Source of the DNA: Marinirhabdus sp963793275
GTDB lineage: Bacteria > Bacteroidota > Bacteroidia > Flavobacteriales > Flavobacteriaceae
Length of the DNA stretch: 64,000 bases
NCBI GenBank assembly: GCA_963793275.1
Contig: CAWBZL010000003.1
Coordinates: 744,001-808,000 of the forward strand
Direction: 5' to 3'
In this document: positions 43,203-52,988 of the stretch, one piece after another
Position numbering within the stretch: the stretch's first letter is position 1
Layout of the letters: every line of letters begins with the position of its first letter
Program-made: the position numbers and the translations under genes
The notes under the pieces: generated by a model
What the model was told of the DNA's origin: nothing
The model's input: the letters and a program-made list of their open reading frames with translations, nothing else
The model's database searches: none

Positions 43203-44132
43203 ATGATTAGTGTGGTAATGCCTTTGTATAATAAAGAACGCTATGTAGAAAAGGCGATTACTTCGGTATTATCACAAACTTATCAGGATTTCCAATGTAT
43301 CATTGTAAATGATGGTAGTACAGATGGCTCCCTAAAAATAGTTGAAGGTTTTAAAGATAGACGTATTACAATCATTTCCAAAAATAATCAAGGAGCTTCA
43401 GCAGCGCGTAACTTTGGGATTGAGAGCGCATCAAATGAATATATAGCACTTTTGGATGCAGACGATTGGTGGGCACCAACGTATCTGGAAGAAATTCTAA
43501 AAGCAATGACTAAATTCCCACAGAATAAAATATATACAACCGGAAGGATACACGTATTTATGGATAAGGAAGTTGAATACAAAAATGCATATTTACCCAA
43601 TAAAGAAAACATAGGTAAGGTAAATTATTTCAAAGTTATTTCAAAATACCTTCCTGCTGTACACGCAAGCGCTATAGTGTTTCAAAAAGACCACTTTACA
43701 CAAAAAGGTGGATTTAATGAGGCTATGCAACATTTTGAAGATCACGAATGCTGGCTTCGGATAGCAGTAGATCAACCAATTGTTTTTGTAAACAAGTTGC
43801 TTTCTTTTTATAATAAAACGGCTCAGGATAGTATGTCTCAAGCGGCAGTGAGAAGTAGTGATTTAGCCCAATATTTCGAAACCGTTATAACTGTTAAAAA
43901 ACAGCTTTCCAGAAAAGAAGCGCGCTATTTCAGGAAATTTTATCAGCGCTTTGCCAAATGGAGTTATTTAAAATATGCGCCTGTGTACACGGAGAAAGAA
44001 CGACTTTTACTTCAAGAGTCTTTACATCAACTTGTATCTTCACTGGAAGTGAAAATTTTGGACGCACTTCAAAGTGTTGGAATAGCAGCTATCTATCAAC
44101 GCGCAAAAAAACCAAGAAGTAGTGGAAGATAA
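43203..44132 (+). CDS. Family 2 glycosyltransferase
   Basis: 309 residues, GT-A fold. The N-terminal VVMPLYNKERYVEKAI, VNDGSTDGSL and the DADDWW metal motif are standard for GT2. EDHECWLRIA supplies the likely catalytic acidic residues. It adds a sugar to the lipid-linked repeat unit on the cytoplasmic side; the sugar is unknown. Its end overlaps the sulfotransferase gene by 11 bases. Confidence 0.92.
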   Translation: MISVVMPLYNKERYVEKAITSVLSQTYQDFQCIIVNDGSTDGSLKIVEGFKDRRITIISKNNQGASAARNFGIESASNEYIALLDADDWWAPTYLEEILKAMTKFPQNKIYTTGRIHVFMDKEVEYKNAYLPNKENIGKVNYFKVISKYLPAVHASAIVFQKDHFTQKGGFNEAMQHFEDHECWLRIAVDQPIVFVNKLLSFYNKTAQDSMSQAAVRSSDLAQYFETVITVKKQLSRKEARYFRKFYQRFAKWSYLKYAPVYTEKERLLLQESLHQLVSSLEVKILDALQSVGIAAIYQRAKKPRSSGR

Positions 44133-45000
44133 AAAAGTAAACCTCTTTATTGTTGGCGCAATGAGAGCGGGTACCACTTCTTTTATGGAGTTGCTCTCTA
44201 AACATCCAGATATTTACGTTTCGCCTATAAAAGAGCCACATTTTTTTGTAGATGAATTGCCGGAGGCTATTTTCGAACCGCAACCAGATAACTTTTTAGA
44301 TAATTATTTTAAAAAGAAATTTCCGAAACCAATTCATCGTGCCCACGTTAGAACTGTAGAGAATTACAGGAATCTATTTCAAAATGCGACAAATCAAAAA
44401 TATCTTGCTGAGGGGAGTGTCTCTTATCTGCATGCGCCAGATGTAGCTGCTAAACTAAAGCGTTACAATCCCAATGCGAAAATAATAATCCTCACTAGAG
44501 ATCCTTTGGAGCGTGCATACTCGCATTATAGAATGAATGTAGGGCTCTTTAGGGAAGAAAGAACTTTTGAAGAAGCTTTACAACAGGAGGTTTCAGCGTA
44601 CTACAAAAATGAGTTGTCATGGTACAGTTATTTGTTCATGAGTTTTTATAAAGTACCTAGTACTCGTTTTATGCATTGCTTCAGCATGGATGTTTTAACA
44701 ATATCTTTCGAAAATTTGATAGCGAATACTCCAACTACATTTAAAGAAATTTCTAGATTTTTAAAAATTGATCCTTTTGAAAGTCAGATATTTCCAAATT
44801 TAAACTCAAGCAAAACAGTTCGTTTTAAAAATTCCCTTGGAATTATAAACAACCTTTATTCGAATAGGCTTAAGTTGATACTGCCACATTGGTTAAAAGA
44901 GGTAATTAAATTTATTGTTCTTTACAAGAAAAACAACAATATTTCAATCAATGGTGAGCTACATAAAAACATATTAAAAATTTTTAAAAATGAATGTTAA
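44122..45000 (+). CDS. PAPS-dependent carbohydrate sulfotransferase
   Basis: 292 residues, GTG start. The 5'-phosphosulfate loop is GAMRAGTTSF near the N-terminus and the 3'-phosphate motif is LTRDPLERAYSHYRM, both as in cytosolic and Golgi sulfotransferases. It would move sulfate from PAPS to a sugar of the repeat unit. The gene lies downstream of cysQ-cysC-cysD-cysN, which make PAPS and clear PAP, so the two sets probably work together. Which sugar is sulfated cannot be told. Confidence 0.9.
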   Translation: MEDKKVNLFIVGAMRAGTTSFMELLSKHPDIYVSPIKEPHFFVDELPEAIFEPQPDNFLDNYFKKKFPKPIHRAHVRTVENYRNLFQNATNQKYLAEGSVSYLHAPDVAAKLKRYNPNAKIIILTRDPLERAYSHYRMNVGLFREERTFEEALQQEVSAYYKNELSWYSYLFMSFYKVPSTRFMHCFSMDVLTISFENLIANTPTTFKEISRFLKIDPFESQIFPNLNSSKTVRFKNSLGIINNLYSNRLKLILPHWLKEVIKFIVLYKKNNNISINGELHKNILKIFKNEC

Positions 45001-45067
45001 GTCTCTTTATTTTAATGACTTGCGTTTTTATAAGGTTTTCTATTCGATAAATAATTGAGCTTAAAAG

Positions 45068-45099
45068 TTTGATTTCATCACCATAAATGGGTAGTTTTG
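45068..45099 (+). promoter_or_regulatory. Predicted promoter for the first GT4 gene
   Basis: TTTG (45068-45071), exactly 20 bases, then TAGTTTTG (45092-45099): a perfect Bacteroidota promoter. Transcription would begin near 45103 and leave a leader of about 65 bases. It makes the downstream gene independent of the sulfation operon. Confidence 0.65.
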
Positions 45100-45168
45100 C
45101 AATCCTTAGAAAAGATAATAGAACTTTTTAATACTTATTGCAAAATATCTTATTAGCGTATCGCATTT

Positions 45169-46317
45169 ATGAAAATTCTTCATATAATTTTAGGTTTAGG
45201 TAAAGGCGGTGCAGAGCGTTTATTAGTAAATTCATTACCCAAATATGTAGCGATGGGATTTGAAGTAGATTTGCTACAAATTTCATCACGATACGAGTAT
45301 CAGGGACATATAGACATACTTCAAAATAATAATGTGTCTATTTTCTCACTTACGAGCGGATCGGCTAAAAGTTTTAAACTTATTTTCAAATTACGTCGAT
45401 TTTTAAAACAAAATGAATACGATATAGTTCACGTACATCTATTTCCTAGTTTATATTACTCTTTTTTAGCCACAAGATTTTTAGGAGTAAATACAAAATT
45501 TGTTTTCACCGAACACTCTTCACAGAATCGACGCAGTAACAAATGGTATCTCCGGATAATTGAAAAGTTTGTTTACAGTAGCTATGATAAGGTAGTGGCT
45601 GTTTCGGATTCAATAAAATTACGTTTGCTAACAGATTTAAACCTTAAAAATGTTGCTACTGTTTACAATGGGGTTTCTCTTGAAGTATTCGACACAGCAA
45701 AACCATTTACAACCACATATTGGTCAAATTTATGTTCTATAAAACCCTCTTCGATTAAAATTTTAATGGTAGCACGTTTTAGTTATCCAAAAGACCATAC
45801 TACTGCTTTGAGAGCGCTTACTAAATTACCCGAAGATTATGTTTTACTAGTTGCCGGCGATGGAAAAGGAATTGCCAAAATTAAAATGCTTGCAAAAGAG
45901 TTAGATATATCTCACCGATTACACTTTTTAGGATTTCGGATTGATATACCCGAAATCATGAAATCTGCTGATATTATAATTTTACCTACTAATTATGAGG
46001 GTATGTCTGGAGTTGGGTTAGAGGCTATGGCATCTAAAACTAATTTTTTGGGGGCCGATGTAACTGGTATAAAGGAGGTGGTACCAGACGGACGATATTT
46101 ATTTAATAAAAATGATGACCAACAATTATCACAGAAAATAATGCAACTGGCGCCCAAAAATCAAATGTCAATAAATATGAGTAAAATAGCTTATAGCCAT
46201 GTGAAACAATTTAGTTTGGATAAAATGGTGCAAGAATATGCTGAAATTTATAAGACACTATCGGTTAATTTAGAAAAAAGTATACAATTCACTTCAACTC
46301 AATTAAAGGAAAGATAA
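45169..46317 (+). CDS. Family 4 glycosyltransferase
   Basis: 382 residues, GT-B fold. The start KILHIILGLGKGGAERLL is typical of GT4. In the C-terminal domain LMVARFSYPKDH and PTNYEGMSGVGLEAMA hold the nucleotide-sugar and catalytic Glu motifs. Preceded by its own predicted promoter and followed by 411 bases without a gene, so it may be transcribed alone. Sugar specificity unknown. Confidence 0.92.
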   Translation: MKILHIILGLGKGGAERLLVNSLPKYVAMGFEVDLLQISSRYEYQGHIDILQNNNVSIFSLTSGSAKSFKLIFKLRRFLKQNEYDIVHVHLFPSLYYSFLATRFLGVNTKFVFTEHSSQNRRSNKWYLRIIEKFVYSSYDKVVAVSDSIKLRLLTDLNLKNVATVYNGVSLEVFDTAKPFTTTYWSNLCSIKPSSIKILMVARFSYPKDHTTALRALTKLPEDYVLLVAGDGKGIAKIKMLAKELDISHRLHFLGFRIDIPEIMKSADIIILPTNYEGMSGVGLEAMASKTNFLGADVTGIKEVVPDGRYLFNKNDDQQLSQKIMQLAPKNQMSINMSKIAYSHVKQFSLDKMVQEYAEIYKTLSVNLEKSIQFTSTQLKER

Positions 46318-46728
46318 ATTTAAGAAATGATATTTTCAATCTGTTAGATAAGATTGCTTAGCCAATTTAAAAAGGTAAGTAATATAAAATATTGAGTACG
46401 AGATACCATGTAAAAATTATAGTTAAGATTAAGATGCTATTAGGGTTGCGTGAAGACATAATAAGTTAAAATATGTTATGATATTTTGAATATAGATAAA
46501 ATTGACTGCAATGACGAAAAAAATAATTCAATCAATTATTAAAAGGGAGGCTTTACCCCTTATGATTTATTATCTTTGCTACCGATGTTAAGAAAATCTT
46601 TTTTGATATTGTATACAATTGATTGTACTACTTAGTTGCCTAATACGTGGCCTCTGTCAAATAGTTATCCCTTTTAAAACAATTTCATAAGGGTAGTGGA
46701 TGATTAGATTTATGAAAAAATATAACCA
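46318..46728. other. 411-bp intergenic region before the second glycan block
   Basis: Very A+T rich. It contains TATCTTTG at 46571-46578, a perfect -7 element without a clear upstream TTG, which would give a leader of about 145 bases before ugd. A 26-codon frame at 46511-46591 is too short and unsupported. No terminator or RNA gene is apparent. It probably marks the join between two glycan gene sets. Confidence 0.4.
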
Positions 46729-48123
46729 ATGAAAATAACGAATATTTGCTGTGTTGGGGCGGGATATGTTGGCGGACCGACCATGGCGGTTTTGGCACTC
46801 AAAAATCCTCATATAAAAATTACGGTAGTCGATATCAATAAAGATCGTATTGACGATTGGAATGTCGATGACCTTGATAAATTACCTATCTATGAGCCCG
46901 GCTTAAAAGAAGTTATAAGTGAGGCAAGAGGAAGAAATCTATTTTTTAGCACTGATGTTGAGAAAGCGATTGATGAAGCTGAAATGATCTTTATCTCGGT
47001 AAACACGCCCACCAAAACTTATGGTGTAGGGAAGGGGATGGCAGCCGATTTAAAATTTATAGAACTTTGTGCAAGACAAATTGCCGAAGTATCGAAGAAT
47101 GATAAGATAGTGGTTGAAAAATCAACTTTACCGGTGCGGACTGCTGAAGCCATTAAGAACATACTGGATAATACAGGAAACAATGTGAACTTTCAAATTC
47201 TTTCGAATCCGGAGTTTTTGGCTGAAGGAACCGCTGTGGCTGATTTAGAAAAACCGGATCGTGTATTAATTGGAGGGGATATTGATACAGAAAGAGGAAG
47301 AGAAGCTGTACAGGCTCTAGTTGATATTTATGCAAGTTGGATACCTCTTGAACGTGTTTTGACAACTAATTTATGGTCTTCAGAATTGTCAAAACTTACT
47401 GCAAATGCATTCCTTGCACAACGGATTTCCTCTATCAATTCACTGAGCGAGCTTTGTGAAAAAACAGGTGCAGATGTTGATGAAGTGGCTAAAGCCATTG
47501 GTATGGACAGCCGTATAGGCCCAAAATTTTTAAAAGCCTCAGTAGGCTTTGGAGGGTCTTGTTTTCAAAAGGATATCCTCAACCTGGTGTATATTGCCAA
47601 GAGTTATGGTCTTCATGAAGTAGCTGATTATTGGGAACAGGTCATTATTATGAACGACTACCAAAAACAGCGCTTTGCAAAGAATATTGTAAAAACTTTA
47701 TACAATACTGTCTCTGGTAAAAAGATTGCCTTTTTGGGCTGGGCGTTTAAAAAAGATACCAATGACACACGTGAAAGTGCAGCCATTTATGTAGCTGACC
47801 CACTGCTTGATGAGGAGGCAACTATACACGTTTATGACCCCAAAGTAAAAGAAAAGCAGATTTACAATGATCTTGATTACCTGAATAGTAGGACACTTGA
47901 TGAAAACATAAATAGGTTGATTGTACATAACAATCCATACGAAACGTGCAAAGATGCTCACGCTATCGCTGTTTTAACAGAATGGGATGAATTCAACGCC
48001 TATGATTGGCAGCGTATTTTTGACAATATGAAAAAGCCTGCTTTTGTATTTGATGGCAGAAGATTACTTAATAAAACCGAACTGGAAGAAATAGGTTTTG
48101 AAGTTTTTGTAATTGGAAATTAA
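46729..48123 (+). CDS. ugd: UDP-glucose 6-dehydrogenase
   Basis: 464 residues. NAD-binding GAGYVGGPTMAVLA at the N-terminus, LSNPEFLAEGTA in the middle and the catalytic Cys in GFGGSCFQKDI. Its length and sequence resemble the longer animal/plant-like UGDH form. It oxidises UDP-glucose to UDP-glucuronate, the substrate of the next two enzymes. Eight bases separate it from the decarboxylase gene. Confidence 0.95.
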   Translation: MKITNICCVGAGYVGGPTMAVLALKNPHIKITVVDINKDRIDDWNVDDLDKLPIYEPGLKEVISEARGRNLFFSTDVEKAIDEAEMIFISVNTPTKTYGVGKGMAADLKFIELCARQIAEVSKNDKIVVEKSTLPVRTAEAIKNILDNTGNNVNFQILSNPEFLAEGTAVADLEKPDRVLIGGDIDTERGREAVQALVDIYASWIPLERVLTTNLWSSELSKLTANAFLAQRISSINSLSELCEKTGADVDEVAKAIGMDSRIGPKFLKASVGFGGSCFQKDILNLVYIAKSYGLHEVADYWEQVIIMNDYQKQRFAKNIVKTLYNTVSGKKIAFLGWAFKKDTNDTRESAAIYVADPLLDEEATIHVYDPKVKEKQIYNDLDYLNSRTLDENINRLIVHNNPYETCKDAHAIAVLTEWDEFNAYDWQRIFDNMKKPAFVFDGRRLLNKTELEEIGFEVFVIGN

Positions 48124-48131
48124 ATAATATT

Positions 48132-49076
48132 ATGAAGAGAATACTAGTTACAGGGGGAGCAGGTTTTTTAGGAAGTCATTTATGTGAACGATTAATTAAC
48201 GAGGGAAATGAAGTTCTTTGTGTGGATAATTTTTATACTGGCTCAAGAAAGAATATTCATGATTTACTCGATAATAAAAATTTTGAATTATTAAGACATG
48301 ATGTAACCCATCCTTTATTTGTTGAAGTAGACCAAATATATAACCTTGCTTGTCCTGCTAGCCCAATTCATTACCAATTTGACCCTGTTCAGACTACTAA
48401 AACAAGCGTTTTGGGTGCTATAAACATGTTGGGTCTTGCTAAAAGATTAAAAATACCAATTCTACAAGCTAGTACTAGTGAAGTATATGGTGATCCTGAA
48501 GTTCATCCACAAATAGAAGATTATCGTGGTAATGTTAATCCTATTGGGCCACGTGCATGTTATGATGAAGGTAAAAGATGTGCTGAAACGTTATTTTTTG
48601 ATTATGCCAGACAACATAATTTAGAAATTAAAATCATTCGTATATTTAATACCTACGGGACTAATATGAACTTGCAAGATGGGCGTGTGGTCAGTAATTT
48701 TATCGTACAGGCGTTAAAAAATGAGGATATAACTATTTACGGGGATGGAAAACAAACTAGAAGCTTTTGCTATGTTAAAGATTTGATAGATGGGATGGTG
48801 AAAATGATGAATTCGGAAAAAGGATTTAAGGGTCCAGTAAATATTGGTAATCCTGTGGAGTTTACAATGCTTGAATTAGCGGAGCAAATTATTGATCTTA
48901 CAAATAGTAATAGTAATATAGTCTATAGGGAACTACCAGAAGATGACCCTCTTCAGAGAAGGCCAGATATTAGCAAAGCCAATAAGCATTTAGGCTGGAA
49001 ACCTGAAATTGATTTAAGAGAAGGTCTGACTTTTACGATAGATTATTTTAGGAAGGTTCTAAGTGAGCAATCATAA
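48132..49076 (+). CDS. UDP-glucuronate decarboxylase (UDP-xylose synthase)
   Basis: 314 residues, extended SDR fold. NAD-binding GGAGFLGSHL; YNLACPASPIHYQ, STSEVYGDP and GPRACYDEGKR (catalytic Tyr and Lys) are diagnostic of the UXS group. Converts UDP-glucuronate to UDP-xylose. Immediately after ugd in one operon. Confidence 0.93.
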   Translation: MKRILVTGGAGFLGSHLCERLINEGNEVLCVDNFYTGSRKNIHDLLDNKNFELLRHDVTHPLFVEVDQIYNLACPASPIHYQFDPVQTTKTSVLGAINMLGLAKRLKIPILQASTSEVYGDPEVHPQIEDYRGNVNPIGPRACYDEGKRCAETLFFDYARQHNLEIKIIRIFNTYGTNMNLQDGRVVSNFIVQALKNEDITIYGDGKQTRSFCYVKDLIDGMVKMMNSEKGFKGPVNIGNPVEFTMLELAEQIIDLTNSNSNIVYRELPEDDPLQRRPDISKANKHLGWKPEIDLREGLTFTIDYFRKVLSEQS

Positions 49077-49104
49077 TGTATGAATACATTAATTTACCTT
49101 AAAA

Positions 49105-50133
49105 ATGTCTTCAGAAGATAAAAAAATAAAAGTTTTAGTTACAGGTGCTGCTGGATTTATAGGATATCATTTATGTGAAAAATTAATTTCCTTAGGCCAT
49201 AAAGTGATTGGACTGGACAACGTTAATGATTATTACGACGTAAATTTAAAGCTTGCGCGTCTTAAAAATTTAGGGATTTCAGAAAATAATATTCAATATA
49301 ATAATATTGTTGTAAGTGAATTGCACGGAGCACATTTTCATTTTGTAAAAATCAATTTGGAAGACCAGGAAAACCTTCCCTTACTATTCAAAAAAGAAAA
49401 TTTCGATGCTGTATGTAATTTGGCCGCTCAGGCTGGTGTTCGTTATAGTATTGAGAAACCAATGAAATACGTGGAGAGCAATATTGTAGGATTCGTAAAC
49501 CTACTTGAATGTGTCAGAAATGAAGGTGTAAAAAAAATTATTTATGCCAGCAGTTCTAGTGTGTATGGCTTAAATGAGAAAATACCTTTTTCAACAGAGG
49601 ATAATGTAGACCATCCCATCAGTATGTATGCCGCGACTAAAAAGAGCAATGAATTAATGGCTCATACGTATAGTCATTTATTTGGTATTAAAACAATTGG
49701 CTTACGTTTTTTTACAGTATACGGGCCATGGGGAAGACCAGATATGGCTATGTATTTGTTTACTAATGCCATTATAAATGGAAAACCCATTAAGGTTTTT
49801 AATCATGGAGATCTTGAGCGCGATTTTACTTATATTGATGATATTATAAATGGCGTATTCAAAATTTTAGAAGATTCTTCTAAAAAAGATTTATATTCTT
49901 TGTATAATATTGGAAATAGTAAACCTGTAAAAATTTTGGATTTTATCTATGAAATTGAAAACCAGTTAGGTATCAAGGCAAAAAAGGATATGCTGCCTAT
50001 GCAGCCGGGCGATGTAAACAAGACCTGGGCAGATGTCGATAATTTAATTATGGATTTTAATTATAAGCCGGAAACATCTATAGCAGCAGGTGTCGAAAAG
50101 TTTATTAAATGGTATAAATCCTATTATTCATAA
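49105..50133 (+). CDS. UDP-glucuronate 4-epimerase-like SDR
   Basis: 342 residues, extended SDR. GAAGFIGYHL, SSSSVYGLN and the active-site YAATKKSNE with RFFTVYGPWGRPDMA match the GAE/CapI-type epimerases that make UDP-galacturonate. UDP-glucose 4-epimerase activity is less likely given ugd next door. Followed by the broken cupin gene after about 90 bases. Confidence 0.87.
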   Translation: MSSEDKKIKVLVTGAAGFIGYHLCEKLISLGHKVIGLDNVNDYYDVNLKLARLKNLGISENNIQYNNIVVSELHGAHFHFVKINLEDQENLPLLFKKENFDAVCNLAAQAGVRYSIEKPMKYVESNIVGFVNLLECVRNEGVKKIIYASSSSVYGLNEKIPFSTEDNVDHPISMYAATKKSNELMAHTYSHLFGIKTIGLRFFTVYGPWGRPDMAMYLFTNAIINGKPIKVFNHGDLERDFTYIDDIINGVFKILEDSSKKDLYSLYNIGNSKPVKILDFIYEIENQLGIKAKKDMLPMQPGDVNKTWADVDNLIMDFNYKPETSIAAGVEKFIKWYKSYYS

Positions 50134-50220
50134 CCAAAAATATACGTTAGTAACAAGGAGTTACGTCAGAGTTTAAAACAAAACATACTGGCTTTTATAA
50201 TTTAAGTAACCTTTTTTAAC

Positions 50221-50562
50221 ATGGAACATGATATCCGTCCTTGGGGGCAGTAGTGGGTGCTGGAAGATGCAGCAACACATAAAGTAAAAAGAATTGAAGT
50301 TAAACCGGGAGGAAGATTGTCGTATCAGTTTCACCAAAAAAGAGCAGAGGTATGGACTATGGTACAAGGAACCGGCCGTGTGACACTTGACGGTGTGACC
50401 AAGGATTATCCTGTTGGGGAAACAGTTCTGATTCCTTTAAAGGCGAAACACAGGATTGAAAACCCTACAAATCAAAAACTCATATTCATTGAAGTTCAAT
50501 ATGGTAGATATTTCGGAGAGGATGATATCGTTAGGATTGAGGACGATTATAGTAGAAATTAA
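50221..50562 (+). pseudogene. Phosphomannose-isomerase-type cupin with premature stop
   Basis: From ATG 50221 the frame reads MEHDIRPWGQ, then TAG (50251-50253), then WVLEDAATHKVKRIEV and a full cupin domain to TAA 50562. Family members have Tyr or a similar residue at this point (RPWGxYxVLE), so one base change created the stop. The domain resembles the C-terminal type-II mannose-6-phosphate isomerase of ManC/WbpW. Reinitiation at GTG 50257 could give a 101-residue protein without the conserved RPWG start. It may be non-functional, or the stop may be a sequencing error. Confidence 0.8.
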
Positions 50563-50658
50563 ATATCTAGGTACGTTAAAAGCATGGCCAGGGTTTTAAA
50601 TATCCAATATTGAAGGGTAAAAAAGGTATAATGATATAAAGCTTATTTCCAAAATATT

Positions 50659-51846
50659 ATGAATATATTAAAACTAATAGGTCGTGATCAGCCTCTACTT
50701 AACCAAGATATTGTTGAGAATGCGCTGGCCTTAAGAGATATCGTTGGTTCTTCACGTTTTTTAGTTCTTGGCGGTGCAGGCTCCATAGGCCAGGCTGTAA
50801 CAAAGGAAATTTTTAAAAGGAAACCACTTAAACTTCATGTTGTCGATATCAGCGAAAACAATATGGTAGAATTAGTGAGGGATATACGCAGTTCTTATGG
50901 ATATATCGATGGAGATTTTAAAACCTTCGCTTTAGATATTGGTTCTCTTGAATATGAAGCTTTTATAAAAGCAGATGGAAAATATGATTATGTTCTTAAT
51001 CTTTCCGCATTAAAACACGTTCGCAGCGAAAAGGATCCTTTTACGCTGATGCGGATGATTGATGTCAATATTTTTAATACCGATAAAACCTTGATACAAT
51101 CTATCGAAAACGGGACTAAAAAGTACTTCTGTGTTTCTACAGATAAGGCTGCAAATCCCGTAAACATGATGGGAGCTTCCAAACGCATTATGGAAATGTT
51201 CTTAATGCGTAGAAGTAAAGATATAGTTATTTCTACTGCTCGCTTTGCAAATGTGGCGTTTTCGGACGGCTCATTATTACACGGTTTTAATCAGCGTATA
51301 CAAAAAAGACAACCTATCGTAGCTCCGAATGATATCAAACGTTATTTTGTAACTCCGCAGGAAAGCGGGGAATTATGTTTAATGTCTTGTATATTTGGGG
51401 AGAACAGAGATGTGTTTTTTCCAAAACTGAGTGAGAAATTACATCTAATTTCATTTGCAGATATTGCGGTTAAATATATGGAACAGTTGGGGTTCGAGCC
51501 TTATCTTTGCGAAAATGAGGAGGAAGCACGTGAATTGGTAAAATCGTTGCCTGATCAAAAAAAATGGCCTTGTTTATTTACGGGAAGTAATACCACCGGG
51601 GAAAAAGATTTTGAAGAGTTCTTTACCGACACCGAAATTTTGGATCTTGAAAGGTTTCAAAATTTAGGGATTATTAAAAATGAATTGAAATTGGTAAACG
51701 AACAACTTCAAATTTTTGAAGAGCACATTGCCGAGCTTAGAACCTCTAAAAACTGGACCAAAGAAGAAATTGTAGCTCTGTTCCATAAAATGATCCCTGA
51801 TTTTGGGCATAAGGAAACCGGAAAATATTTAGATTCAAAAATGTAA
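50659..51846 (+). CDS. legB: Nucleotide-GlcNAc 4,6-dehydratase of the LegB type
   Basis: 395 residues, SDR of the CapD/FlaA1 group: GGAGSIGQAV for NAD, STDKAANPVNMMGASKRIME with Met in place of the SDR Tyr, as in this group. The C-terminal extension past residue 300 fits LegB-type enzymes. It makes the 4-keto-6-deoxy intermediate for legionaminic acid-like sugars. The legC gene begins on the same base where legB ends. Confidence 0.85.
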   Translation: MNILKLIGRDQPLLNQDIVENALALRDIVGSSRFLVLGGAGSIGQAVTKEIFKRKPLKLHVVDISENNMVELVRDIRSSYGYIDGDFKTFALDIGSLEYEAFIKADGKYDYVLNLSALKHVRSEKDPFTLMRMIDVNIFNTDKTLIQSIENGTKKYFCVSTDKAANPVNMMGASKRIMEMFLMRRSKDIVISTARFANVAFSDGSLLHGFNQRIQKRQPIVAPNDIKRYFVTPQESGELCLMSCIFGENRDVFFPKLSEKLHLISFADIAVKYMEQLGFEPYLCENEEEARELVKSLPDQKKWPCLFTGSNTTGEKDFEEFFTDTEILDLERFQNLGIIKNELKLVNEQLQIFEEHIAELRTSKNWTKEEIVALFHKMIPDFGHKETGKYLDSKM

Positions 51847-52988
51847 TGTCAGATATTAAAAATACGATTTCATTTATACGAGAACAGTTTCAATCTCAAG
51901 AATTTATTCCACTTCATGAACCTCGATTTGTGGGTAACGAAAAGAAGTATGTTCTTGACACCATTAACTCTACTTTTGTTTCTTCAGTGGGTGCTTATGT
52001 GGATATGTTTGAAGAAATGATGCAAGTAATCACCCAGACCAAAAAAACGGTAGCTGTGGTTAATGGGACTTCTGGAATTCAGGTTGCCTTACGTTTGGTT
52101 GGAGTTAAAGACGGAGATGAAGTTTTAACCCAAGCGCTTACTTTTGTAGCAACAGCAAATGCAATTGCCTATAACGGAGCCAAACCGGTTTTTCTAGATG
52201 TTGATCTTGATACAATGGGTTTATCTCCTAATGCTGTTCAAAATTTCCTGGAAGAATACGGAGAACTTCGGGAAGACGGGTGTTATAATAAAAAAACAGG
52301 CAATAAAATAGCAGCTTGTTTACCCATGCACACTTTTGGTTTTCCTGTTCGAATTAATGAACTGATGAATATTTGCAACTCTTGGAAAATCCCCGTTGTT
52401 GAGGATGCTGCAGAATCTTTGGGTAGTGAATATAAAGGCCAGTCAACCGGAAGTTTTGGGGAAGTAGGGGTTTTCTCCTTTAACGGGAACAAAATAGTGA
52501 CCAGTGGAGGCGGAGGAGCACTAGTTACAAATAATAATGCCTTGGGAATTAAGGCAAAATATTTAACCACTACGGCGAAACAACCTCATGCCTTTGAGTA
52601 TATTCACGATGAGTTGGGATATAATTATAGAATGCCAAATCTCAACGCGGCTCTGGCTTGTGCACAGCTTGAAAAACTGAGTTGGTTTCTTGAAAAAAAG
52701 AGGGAGTTGGCGAAAAAATATAGAGAATTTTTCAAAGGAGCTGATGCTAAATTCAGGACTGAATTACCAGAAACAAAAGCCAATTACTGGTTGATGTGTG
52801 TAGAGCTTGAAAACAGGAATGCCAGGGATTTGTTTTTAAAGGAAACCAATGAAGCAAAGGTAATGACCCGGCCTATTTGGGAATTGATGTATAAATTACC
52901 AATGTATCAGGATTGTTTAAAGGATGAACAGGTGAATGCCAAATTTTTGGTAGATAGAATAGTAAATATTCCAAGTAGTGTTAAATAA
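51846..52988 (+). CDS. legC: LegC-type aminotransferase (DegT/DnrJ/EryC1)
   Basis: 380 residues, PLP-dependent. VNGTSGIQVALRL, EDAAESLGSEYKG and the PLP Lys in SFNGNKIVTSGGGG mark the family. It aminates C4 of the LegB product. The starting MSDIKNTISFIREQF and length match LegC proteins. It overlaps the broken acetyltransferase by 11 bases. Confidence 0.88.
   Translation: MSDIKNTISFIREQFQSQEFIPLHEPRFVGNEKKYVLDTINSTFVSSVGAYVDMFEEMMQVITQTKKTVAVVNGTSGIQVALRLVGVKDGDEVLTQALTFVATANAIAYNGAKPVFLDVDLDTMGLSPNAVQNFLEEYGELREDGCYNKKTGNKIAACLPMHTFGFPVRINELMNICNSWKIPVVEDAAESLGSEYKGQSTGSFGEVGVFSFNGNKIVTSGGGGALVTNNNALGIKAKYLTTTAKQPHAFEYIHDELGYNYRMPNLNAALACAQLEKLSWFLEKKRELAKKYREFFKGADAKFRTELPETKANYWLMCVELENRNARDLFLKETNEAKVMTRPIWELMYKLPMYQDCLKDEQVNAKFLVDRIVNIPSSVK

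Noticed and set aside
46511..46591. 26-codon frame in the gap before ugd
   Set aside because: Too short, no recognised features, and it overlaps a promoter-like element.
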